NCBI GenBank assembly: GCA_020636745.1
Contig: JACJXH010000003.1
Coordinates: 310,001-374,000, forward strand
Length of the DNA stretch: 64,000 bases
Reading direction: 5' to 3'
Source: Lentimicrobiaceae bacterium
GTDB lineage: Bacteria; Bacteroidota; Bacteroidia; Bacteroidales; Lentimicrobiaceae
Positions 35,266 to 43,056 of the stretch are shown here, one piece after another. The notes below the pieces were generated by a model. It did no database searches. It was not told the origin of the DNA and saw only the letters and a program-made list of their open reading frames with translations. Position 1 is the stretch's first letter; each line of letters opens with the position of its first letter. A program made the position numbers and the translations under genes.

Positions 35266-36555
35266 TCAGGCTGTAAAAAATTCAAAAACACGGTATTCCC
35301 AGGGTTTAAGCACAAAATAGTGATTATCAAAAAGTTCGACCTGGGTGTCTGCAAAAATATCTTTATAGTATCCCGGAAGATTGTCTACTGATAAATGAGC
35401 AAACTGCTCATGCTTGCTTAGGTTAAGCATAACAATAACCTTATTCCCTGCAACTTCACGCATAAAGGCAAAGACATTACCACTGTTGCGCGTTTCAATT
35501 CTCCTCAGCACACCTCCGTAAGGGCCGCTCCAAAGCGCCCTGTTTCGCTTTTTCAAACTTATTAACTTCTGGTACAGGGGAAACATCTTATCTTCTTTCC
35601 ATTCAATCTCATCCTTGTCGAAAAAAAGCAATCTTTTACTTAAACCGGCCTCTTGTCCGCTGTAAATCATAGGTATACCTGTTAGCGTAAAATACAGAAC
35701 AGCAAAAGCTTCAAGCCCTTCGCCAAGACGTTCAAGCTCAGAACCATTCCACGAATTTTCATCATGGTTGCTAATAAACAGCATTTGATAAGCAGAGGAT
35801 GGAAAAGCATAAATTTCATAATTCAGCATGGAATATAGATCCCATGATGAATTTTCGCCACTGGCAATTCGGTTAAATGTATGAAATAACCTCCAGTTAT
35901 AAATAGCATCAAAAGCACCCGAAAGCAATTCCCGCTGCTCCGCTTCAGCCAGCATAAAAACAGGTTTAATTCTTTCAAGTTCCATGCGTGCATTTTGCCA
36001 GAAACTCAACGGCACCAGATTGGCCATATCACATCTGAAACCGTCAATATCTGTTTCGTAAAGCCAAAACTGCATGGCTTTTATCATATATTGCGCAACA
36101 GCCGGATTATCATAATTCAAATGAATGACATCACTCCAATCGGTTACAGGAGGTTTGAACGCGCCTTTATCATCCAATTTATAAAATTCAGGATTTGTTT
36201 TTGTCAGTTGATGATCCCATGAGGTGTGAATAGCCACCCAATCGAGGATAACATACATACCCATTTGATGAATCGCCGATACAAGTTCTTTGAACTCCCC
36301 GAGCGTTCCGTATGCCGGATCAACCGACATATAATCGCTGATGCAATAATAGCTGCCTCTTGTGCCTTTTCGTTTTTCAATCCCTGCAGGTTGAATAGGC
36401 ATAAACCACAGGATTCCTACCCCAAGCTTCTGCAAGCGAGGTAAGTGTGTAGCAAATTCCCGGAAAGTTCCTGAAGCAGTGTATTGCCTTAAATTAACTT
36501 CATAAATGGTTAGATTCCGGCTCCATTTTACCGGCAAATCGCGGGAGTTAGGCAT
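35266..36555 (-). CDS. Cytoplasmic GH13 alpha-amylase-family glycosidase
   Basis: A 429-residue (beta/alpha)8 GH13 enzyme with no signal peptide. The catalytic triad is Asp176 (GFRCDMANL), Glu204 (VFMLAEAE) and Asp265 (ISNHDENSW); LDWVAIHTSWDH is region I, where the usual VxNH has become VAIH. The C-terminal beta domain is short. It probably trims intracellular maltodextrins. It is a clear paralog of the lipoprotein GH13 at 51469 (same motifs, lengths and insertions), so the pair separates inside and outside activity. The region I change (Asn to Ile) may alter calcium or substrate handling. Confidence 0.9.
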   Translation of the reverse strand: MPNSRDLPVKWSRNLTIYEVNLRQYTASGTFREFATHLPRLQKLGVGILWFMPIQPAGIEKRKGTRGSYYCISDYMSVDPAYGTLGEFKELVSAIHQMGMYVILDWVAIHTSWDHQLTKTNPEFYKLDDKGAFKPPVTDWSDVIHLNYDNPAVAQYMIKAMQFWLYETDIDGFRCDMANLVPLSFWQNARMELERIKPVFMLAEAEQRELLSGAFDAIYNWRLFHTFNRIASGENSSWDLYSMLNYEIYAFPSSAYQMLFISNHDENSWNGSELERLGEGLEAFAVLYFTLTGIPMIYSGQEAGLSKRLLFFDKDEIEWKEDKMFPLYQKLISLKKRNRALWSGPYGGVLRRIETRNSGNVFAFMREVAGNKVIVMLNLSKHEQFAHLSVDNLPGYYKDIFADTQVELFDNHYFVLKPWEYRVFEFFTA

Positions 36556-36737
36556 ATAACAAACAGTTGCAATTTACAGGCAACTACCTCATTACAAGAC
36601 AGCTACCTGTAAATAAAAGTAAAACTTGTTTTAATTTTTCACTTCAAAACGCCCTGTCTAAGGCGCTTGAAAAATACAACAATTTTCACCAAACTGGCAT
36701 TAACAGGCACATTCCGCCATTAAAAATCTGAAACATT

Positions 36738-37373
36738 TCAGGCAGGGACAACCTGATACTCTTTATTGATAAATATGTTTGCTTTATCTCTGAGCGATTG
36801 AACAACCTGATGCTCACGCTCAAGAACCTGCATACGGTATTCATTCTGAGGCTCTTTTCCACGAACAACCTGAGCTTTTTTCGTTTCGTGATAAGTAAGC
36901 TCAATAAAAACCCGCAAATCAATCCCGTCAGTATTTATGGCATATAATCCATCAACAATAATCATTTCCACGCCTTTGAAATCGGTGGTCAGATGATCAA
37001 CCTGTTCAGTAACCAAATCAATACAGGGCATTGTGGAGGTGCGGTCATGTTTAAAATCGTCGATATTCTTATAGATGGTATCCCAATCGTATTCATTTAA
37101 ACCAACAGCTGTTTCAATTCCATTTTTTTTACGCCATTCAGTCCTTTCTAAAGGATGAATTTTGTAATAATTGTCGATATGAATGGGTTTGCAGATAATA
37201 CCTTCTTTCCTCAGCATCTTAGCAAGAACATGAGACAATTCAGTTTTACCGGAGCCCGATTCGCCTGAAACTGCAATCATAAATTTGTTTTTCCTGTTTT
37301 TAAGGATATATGGCAGGATTTCCTTAGCTGCATTTTCATGTTTTTCGCCAATAAGCAACACATCTCCGAGCAT
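36738..37373 (-). CDS. Uridine-kinase-like P-loop kinase (intact Walker A)
   Basis: A 211-residue P-loop kinase of the uridine kinase/phosphoribulokinase superfamily. The ATG at 37373 matches the start of the upstream paralog; an earlier ATG at 37400 adds nine residues. The Walker A motif GESGSGKT is at residues 37-44, the substrate-side HIDNYYK at about 68-74, VDGLYAI in the Walker B position, and a conserved RTEWRKKNGIE segment. It is about half identical to the neighbour at 37474. The phosphoacceptor is unknown; its position after the GH65 fusion gene suggests a sugar or nucleoside linked to maltose use, which is inference only. Confidence 0.75.
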   Translation of the reverse strand: MLGDVLLIGEKHENAAKEILPYILKNRKNKFMIAVSGESGSGKTELSHVLAKMLRKEGIICKPIHIDNYYKIHPLERTEWRKKNGIETAVGLNEYDWDTIYKNIDDFKHDRTSTMPCIDLVTEQVDHLTTDFKGVEMIIVDGLYAINTDGIDLRVFIELTYHETKKAQVVRGKEPQNEYRMQVLEREHQVVQSLRDKANIFINKEYQVVPA

Positions 37374-37473
37374 AATTTTGATTTTTGAGGTTATTAACAA
37401 CTAAATGAATGGTCTTTATCAGATTTGGTTTCATTGCCCGACACCGAAATCTCAGGCAGAAAACCTGATTTGT

Positions 37474-38112
37474 TTAATAGTGAAAAATTTCACTGGCAGT
37501 ATCAAAGTCAAGATAAAAATCGGCAAGGGGTTTAAGCGATTGAACCACCTGATGCTCACGTTCAAGTACGTTCATCCTGAATTCATCCAACTCCTCCTTG
37601 CCTGTTAATTTTTGTTCCTCCATTGTTTCATGGTAGGTCATTTCAATAAAAACTTTCAGGTTGGCATCTTCAATTTTTACAGAGTACAAGCCTTCAATAA
37701 TCAAGACTTCAACTCCTTTAAAATCAGTTGTAATATGGTCAATCTGGTCAGTAAAAAGGTCAACACATGGGAAAGTTGACTTTTCGCCACTTCTGAAGTC
37801 CATGATATTTCGATAAACCAGGTGCCATTCATATTCTTCAAAGCCCACCGACTCAATACCGTGTTGCTTGCGCCATTCTGTTCTGAGTGAGGGAGGTACC
37901 CTGTAGTAATTATCCATGTGCAGCAGTTTGGTTTTAATTCCCTGCTTTTTAAGAAGCTTACCCAGCATGTGAGCTACTTCACATTTACCAGTTTCGACTT
38001 CGCCGGATATGGTGATAATGTATTTGCCTTTTCTTTCATCCAGCACTTTTTCCAAAATGGTCTGGGCAGCATTTTCATGCTTTTTGTTGAGCAACAGAAT
38101 ATCGTTTAACAT
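37474..38112 (-). CDS. Uridine-kinase-like paralog with degenerate Walker A
   Basis: 212 residues, tandem paralog of the gene at 36738, and aligned with it end to end. Where the paralog has GESGSGKT, this protein has GEVETGKC (residues 37-44): the P-loop Ser/Thr that ligates Mg is Cys, and the flexible Ser-Gly-Ser is Val-Glu-Thr. The rest of the fold is well kept (DNYYRVPPSLRTEWRKQHGIE, TTDFKGVEVLIIEGLY, LEREHQVVQSL), so the change looks selected rather than due to decay. It may be a pseudokinase subunit or a weakly active enzyme. It lies 39 nt downstream of the beta-PGM/GH65 fusion gene on the same strand. Confidence 0.75.
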   Translation of the reverse strand: MLNDILLLNKKHENAAQTILEKVLDERKGKYIITISGEVETGKCEVAHMLGKLLKKQGIKTKLLHMDNYYRVPPSLRTEWRKQHGIESVGFEEYEWHLVYRNIMDFRSGEKSTFPCVDLFTDQIDHITTDFKGVEVLIIEGLYSVKIEDANLKVFIEMTYHETMEEQKLTGKEELDEFRMNVLEREHQVVQSLKPLADFYLDFDTASEIFHY

Positions 38113-38151
38113 CTCTTTAAGTATTATTTAACAATCAGTCAGTATCCTTAT

Positions 38152-41100
38152 TTAAAGTAATACTTTAACTAATTCATTACTGGTCAGCTTAATCCTTTCG
38201 CCCCCAATTTCAACTTCTATAGGTGATTGAATATTTAAACCTTTAATTTCAACTGAATCCTTATTAACCTTAACAATCAACCTGTTACCTCTGAATGAAA
38301 ATCCAAATTTCAAACTTTTCCAGGCATCAGGCAAATTAGGGTTAATTTTGATGTGACTCCCCCTCAAATTCAAGCCGGCATAAGCATAAATAGCAATCAA
38401 AACAGTACCAGCCATTACCCCCATATGAATGCCTTCAGCAGTGGTACCTCCCTGAATGTCATTATAATCGCTGCTTAGAGCATCCTGATAAAGCTCCCAG
38501 CTTAACTTACGGTCGCCTATCATATTTGCCAACAATGCATGTACCACACGGCTTAGGGTTGAACCATGAGAGGTTCGGGCCAGATAATAAGCCAGATTCT
38601 TTTCCAGATAATCATCCTGCATTTTATAGCCCAATTCATCAAGAATAGTGCGGACTTCGGCACTATCGAGGTTATAAAATGCCATTAAAGTATCGGCCTG
38701 TTTTGCCACTTTATATTCATCAGCCGATTTTCCTTCAGCTTTCAGGATACGATCGAGGCGATAAATATTTCCGTACTTCTGACGGTAGTAATCCCAGTCA
38801 AGCTCTTTGAGATCAAAATAACCATCATATTGCGAAATAATTCCTTCGGGTGAAATTACAATATTGAGTTTTCGTGAAATGTCTTTCCACCGTACAAGTT
38901 CTTCATCACTCAGATTAAGTCTGCTTTTAACTTCAGCGGCATCATTACCCAGCAAGCTTAAAATTTCGAAAGCTTTATCAATAGCCCAAACAACCATAAT
39001 ATTTGTATAGGCATTATCGCGCAAACCGCCTTCGGTTGACCCATGATATTGCTCATGAAATTCATCGGGCCCCATTACTTTAGCAATACTGTACCGGCCG
39101 GTTTCCGTATTTAATTCAGATTTGCCTGTCCAGAACCGGCAGATATCAAGAAACATCTCTGCTCCAGATTTTATCAGGAACTCTAAATCGCCGGTTGTGT
39201 GATAATATTCCCAGATGTCATATGCAATAGCTAATGAAACATGGCGTTGCAATGAGCTGTAATCGTCACCCCACTCTCCATTCAAAGGATTAAGGTGCAC
39301 CACCTGTGTTTCTTCGCGGCCATCACTTCCACTTTGCCAGGGAAACATAGCCCCTGTATAGCCATATTCACGGGCATATTCACGCGCTTTGGGCAGGCGG
39401 TTGTACCTGTACATCAGCGTAGCTTTTGCAGCCTCGGGAAGCTGAAGATTATACAAAGGCAGAATAAACAGTTCGTCCCAGAAAATATGTCCGCGGTAAG
39501 CTTCGCCATGCAGTCCGCGGGCAGTAAAGCTTGCATCAATAGTAGCATTGTGATGAGAAGCTGAAACCATTAGATGGTAGAGGTGCAGACGCAACAGTTT
39601 CTGATCCATCCTGTTTCCTTCAAGCTCAACATCAATTTTTTCCCAGAGTTGTTGCCATACAACAGCACTTTCAGCCAGCATCTCCTCAAACAATCCACTT
39701 TTTAATGCAGTGTTTTTAGCTTCAGCCAGCGGTTCTTTAACATCGTCGTGCTTTGAGGTGTAGATAGATGCTGCTTTTTCAAGAAGCAGTTCTTTTCCTT
39801 TTTCTGCCTGAATTTCAAACATTAAATATGCCCTGGCAGGTTCAATAACAGGCGTTCCGTTGACTTTCAGTTCATGCCCATCAATAAAAACACGATGATG
39901 AGCGGCTTCAGCAACATGAACGGCAGATTGAGTTGTTTCAACTGAAACCCAAACCAAATTATCAAGAGCCCCTTGAAAACCGGGCTTCAGATGCTGCTGA
40001 TTAAGTTGCTTATAACGTTCAACTCCATCGTTTATGATATCACCGTTTATTCCGCTGCAAATTGTTATTTGTCCGCTGTAATTTAAAGGTGTTAATTTAT
40101 ATTGAATTGCAGCTTGATGAGGATTAGCCATACTGGCCATACGCCGCGAAACAATCTCAGTTTTCCGGCCTTGCTCATCAACCACAACCATGTGCCTGCA
40201 AAAGACCCCATTTTTGAAATTCAGGCGTTTTTTAAAATCTGTAAATTCAGCTTTATTAAAGTCGAACCAATCACCATTATCTATTTTAAAATTAACAGGT
40301 AACCAGTTTGGAACATTCACAAAGTCTTCATTTTCAACCATACGGTCGCCTACTTTGGAAGCAAGCCTGTTGTATAAACCAGCAATATAAGTGCCCGGAT
40401 TATTTACCTGGTTCGAGTCAGTTTCTTCCATGGCGCCCCTTGTACCGAAATAACCGTTTCCGACAGCCAGCAGAGCTTCGCGGGTTCTTTCTTTTGAAGG
40501 TTCGTAAGCATGGTAAGTAATTGACCATTTATCGTCCTCCAATCCTTTTTCAAACCACGCATTGATACGGTCAATTCCAATTTCCTGTAAATCATCAACC
40601 ACAATATCAGCTCCATTAAGCAAAAGTTCGCGGGAGTTTTCTTCACGAGCAATACCAATTACGAGTCCGAAAGCTCCTTTTTGGCCTGCCTGTACTCCTG
40701 AAACAGCATCTTCAACAATCACGCTCCGATCATAGGCAACGCCAAGATTATCAGCAGCTGTGGTAAAAATATCAGGTTCAGGCTTACCTTTTAAACCCAG
40801 TTCAGCAGAAACAACTCCATCGACGCGGGTTTCGAAAAGAGAAAGCAACCCGGCTGCTTCAAGTACCGGACCGCAATTTTTACTGGAAGAAGCTACCCCT
40901 ACCCTTATGTTCTGTAATTTTAACTGCCTGATTAAATCTACTGTACTTTCGTAAACGCCAACACCGTCCCTTTTAAGAATTTCATTAAAGGCAAAATCCT
41001 TGCGATTTCCCAGGCCACAGATTGTTTCCATTTCATGTGTATCGGATGGATTCCCCAAAGGCAGGGCAATACCTCTTGACTTTAAAAAATCTTCGACGCC

Positions 41101-41301
41101 CTTATAACGTGGTTTTCCATCAACAAATGGCAGATAATCACCGCTATGCGTAAACTCGCGGAATGGAAGCTGGTGAGATTTTTCCCAATCTTTCAGAAAA
41201 TCATCAAACATCTTTTTCCAGGCTGTACTATGTACCAAAGCGGTTTTAGTTATGACCCCATCCAGGTCAAAAATTACGGCATCGAAACGATTATTCTGCA
41301 T
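38152..41301 (-). CDS. Beta-phosphoglucomutase / GH65 disaccharide phosphorylase fusion
   Basis: A 1,049-residue fusion from the ATG at 41301; the frame is open to 41364 but the added residues precede the HAD start and overlap the promoter. The N-terminal HAD domain (1-about 245) is beta-phosphoglucomutase: Asp12/Asp14 in FDLDGVIT, ASSSKNCG, KGKPEPD, and EDAVSGVQAG. The C-terminal GH65 domain (about 255-1049) has the catalytic Glu747 in MGPDEFHE and the phosphate-binding HGSTLSRVVHA and GGTTAEGIHMG. It cleaves a disaccharide (maltose by context; trehalose or kojibiose possible) with phosphate to glucose and beta-glucose 1-phosphate, then isomerises the latter to glucose 6-phosphate in one polypeptide. 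Confidence 0.92.
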   Translation of the reverse strand: MQNNRFDAVIFDLDGVITKTALVHSTAWKKMFDDFLKDWEKSHQLPFREFTHSGDYLPFVDGKPRYKGVEDFLKSRGIALPLGNPSDTHEMETICGLGNRKDFAFNEILKRDGVGVYESTVDLIRQLKLQNIRVGVASSSKNCGPVLEAAGLLSLFETRVDGVVSAELGLKGKPEPDIFTTAADNLGVAYDRSVIVEDAVSGVQAGQKGAFGLVIGIAREENSRELLLNGADIVVDDLQEIGIDRINAWFEKGLEDDKWSITYHAYEPSKERTREALLAVGNGYFGTRGAMEETDSNQVNNPGTYIAGLYNRLASKVGDRMVENEDFVNVPNWLPVNFKIDNGDWFDFNKAEFTDFKKRLNFKNGVFCRHMVVVDEQGRKTEIVSRRMASMANPHQAAIQYKLTPLNYSGQITICSGINGDIINDGVERYKQLNQQHLKPGFQGALDNLVWVSVETTQSAVHVAEAAHHRVFIDGHELKVNGTPVIEPARAYLMFEIQAEKGKELLLEKAASIYTSKHDDVKEPLAEAKNTALKSGLFEEMLAESAVVWQQLWEKIDVELEGNRMDQKLLRLHLYHLMVSASHHNATIDASFTARGLHGEAYRGHIFWDELFILPLYNLQLPEAAKATLMYRYNRLPKAREYAREYGYTGAMFPWQSGSDGREETQVVHLNPLNGEWGDDYSSLQRHVSLAIAYDIWEYYHTTGDLEFLIKSGAEMFLDICRFWTGKSELNTETGRYSIAKVMGPDEFHEQYHGSTEGGLRDNAYTNIMVVWAIDKAFEILSLLGNDAAEVKSRLNLSDEELVRWKDISRKLNIVISPEGIISQYDGYFDLKELDWDYYRQKYGNIYRLDRILKAEGKSADEYKVAKQADTLMAFYNLDSAEVRTILDELGYKMQDDYLEKNLAYYLARTSHGSTLSRVVHALLANMIGDRKLSWELYQDALSSDYNDIQGGTTAEGIHMGVMAGTVLIAIYAYAGLNLRGSHIKINPNLPDAWKSLKFGFSFRGNRLIVKVNKDSVEIKGLNIQSPIEVEIGGERIKLTSNELVKVLL

Positions 41302-41345
41302 AAAGAATTGATTATGTGTTGTTTCTAAATTTTCACTTAACAAAG

Positions 41346-41353
41346 CAAATATA
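41346..41353 (-). promoter_or_regulatory. Candidate -7 box for the GH65 fusion operon
   Basis: TATATTTG on the minus strand, 44 nt upstream of the chosen ATG of the fusion gene. No standard -33 TTG was found. Confidence 0.45.
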
Positions 41354-41399
41354 AGGAATAACACTCAACTGAACATTGATCTTTTTAAAATAAGCCTTC

Positions 41400-41411
41400 T
41401 CGCGCGCGCGA
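41400..41411. repeat. CpG palindrome TCGCGCGCGCGA
   Basis: A perfect 12-bp palindrome made of alternating CG, lying between the NDH-2 stop and the GH65 fusion gene, about 47 nt upstream of the fusion's candidate -7 box. It is unusual in DNA of about 40% GC; a possible operator centre. Confidence 0.5.
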
Positions 41412-41530
41412 CAAAGGCCTTTGATATGGCTGAAGCCCTCATTTTCTGACAGATACTTTTGAACAAAATAAAAGTTAATTTTTAAAAGCGCTAAATCAGC
41501 ACCCTGCCGGATAAATTTGCCTAGAATCAA

Positions 41531-42811
41531 TTAAGGATTTCCTTTCCCCGGTTTGATAATTAACCGGAGCGATTGATCATAAGTTAAATAATTCCAAAGC
41601 CAATTGATGAAGATAAGCAAACGGTTTTTAGTGCCTACTATTGACATTAAATGAACAAACATCCAAATTATCCAGGCAAAAAAACCTTTGAAACGAATAG
41701 CAGGCAAATCAACAACAGCTTTGTTTCTGCCAATGGTTGCCATTGCCCCTTTATCAAGGTAATGGAAAGCTTTCCAGTTATTATTTTTCTGTCGGGAAGT
41801 CAGATTTCTGGCCAGCGCAGCCGCCTGCTGAATAGCAACCTGGGCTACTTGCGGGTGCCCATTGGGATAAGCATCTGACATCATCAAAGCAATATCGCCG
41901 ATAGCATAAACTGAATCGAGTCCGATTACCTGGTTAAACTCATTTACAATTATCCGGCTGCCTCTGCCCGCATGAGCTTCGGAAATACCTTCCATATATT
42001 CGCCTCTCACCCCTGCCGCCCAGATAAGTGTGTGGGCATTCAGATGCTCACCATTGTGCAATAAAACCTGATCGTTTTGATAGCCGGTAACCTGCACTCC
42101 TGTATAAATCTGCACACCCAGTTTTTCAAGAAAATTATAAGCTCCTAGTGATGCTTTTTCAGACATACTGCTCAAAAGCTTTGATGAAGCCTCCACCAGA
42201 TAAACCTTCATTTCCCGGAAATTCAGCTCCGGATAATCCTTGGGCAATACATATGTTCGCATTTCGGCCAAAGCACCTGCCAGCTCAACACCGGTAGGCC
42301 CGCCCCCCACAATAACAATACTTAAAAGCGACTCCATTTCATTGATGGAATCACAAGTTAATGCAGCTTCATAATTTTTAAGAATCGTATTGCGCAGATT
42401 CAGTGCTTCACCAACTGTTTTCATGGGCAATGATGCTTCAGCAATTTGTTGCATACCGAAGAAATTGGTGGTAGCACCAGTTGCCAGTACAAGAACATCA
42501 TACCTCAGGTCGCCCAATAAGGTTTTTATTACTTTATTTTCTGTATCAATCTGCACAACTTCTGTAAGCCGGATATGAAGGTTTTTTCTTTTCTGAAAAA
42601 TCTTCCTGAGAGGAAATGATATAGCGCTTGGTTCAAGGCCTGCCGTTGCTACCTGATAAAACAAGGGCTGAAACTGATGAAAATTATTGCGATCGATAAG
42701 AATTATCTGAAATGGAGAACCCTGCAACGATCTTACCAGTTTCAGGCCGGCAAAACCAGCGCCAATGACGACCATTCTTTTTTGCTTTGTATCGGGAATA
42801 TTCAACGACAT
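41531..42811 (-). CDS. ndh: Type II NADH dehydrogenase
   Basis: A single-subunit FAD-dependent NADH:quinone oxidoreductase of 426 residues from the ATG at 42811; the upstream extension to 42898 has no family counterpart. The first Rossmann motif VVIGAGFAGLKLV binds FAD, DRNNFHQFQPLFYQVATAGLEPS is the NDH-2 signature, the second GGGPTGVELAGALAE binds NADH, and YAIGDIA binds FAD. A C-terminal amphipathic helix and hydrophobic tail (FFAWIIWMFVHLMSIVG) anchor it to the inner membrane. It recycles NADH into the quinone pool without proton pumping. Confidence 0.93.
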   Translation of the reverse strand: MSLNIPDTKQKRMVVIGAGFAGLKLVRSLQGSPFQIILIDRNNFHQFQPLFYQVATAGLEPSAISFPLRKIFQKRKNLHIRLTEVVQIDTENKVIKTLLGDLRYDVLVLATGATTNFFGMQQIAEASLPMKTVGEALNLRNTILKNYEAALTCDSINEMESLLSIVIVGGGPTGVELAGALAEMRTYVLPKDYPELNFREMKVYLVEASSKLLSSMSEKASLGAYNFLEKLGVQIYTGVQVTGYQNDQVLLHNGEHLNAHTLIWAAGVRGEYMEGISEAHAGRGSRIIVNEFNQVIGLDSVYAIGDIALMMSDAYPNGHPQVAQVAIQQAAALARNLTSRQKNNNWKAFHYLDKGAMATIGRNKAVVDLPAIRFKGFFAWIIWMFVHLMSIVGTKNRLLIFINWLWNYLTYDQSLRLIIKPGKGNP

Positions 42812-43012
42812 AATCAAAATGTTTGGCCTTTTAAACAATTTAAAAACCATTGTATCCCGCCAAACTACTTTTTTTGTTTTACAAACAGCCCGGGGCACTC
42901 ATTTCTCAAAGAAAAAGCATAAATATTACACCAACAACTGCATTTAATCACCGTAAGGCATTGGAGAGCTTTATCAGAAAACAAATAAACAAAGAGCTAT
43001 CTCAAAGTTTTA

Positions 43013-43020
43013 TAAATTTG
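43013..43020 (+). promoter_or_regulatory. Candidate -7 box for the CotH gene
   Basis: TAAATTTG at 36 nt before the ATG. The -33 box is not evident. Confidence 0.4.
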
Positions 43021-43056
43021 TATACCTGATTATTCATTACTGATAAATCCTCATTT

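Noticed and set aside
32266..36555. A complete starch-utilisation (Sus) locus
   Set aside because: No SusC, SusD or SusR-like gene is present in the window; only the transporter and enzymes are seen.
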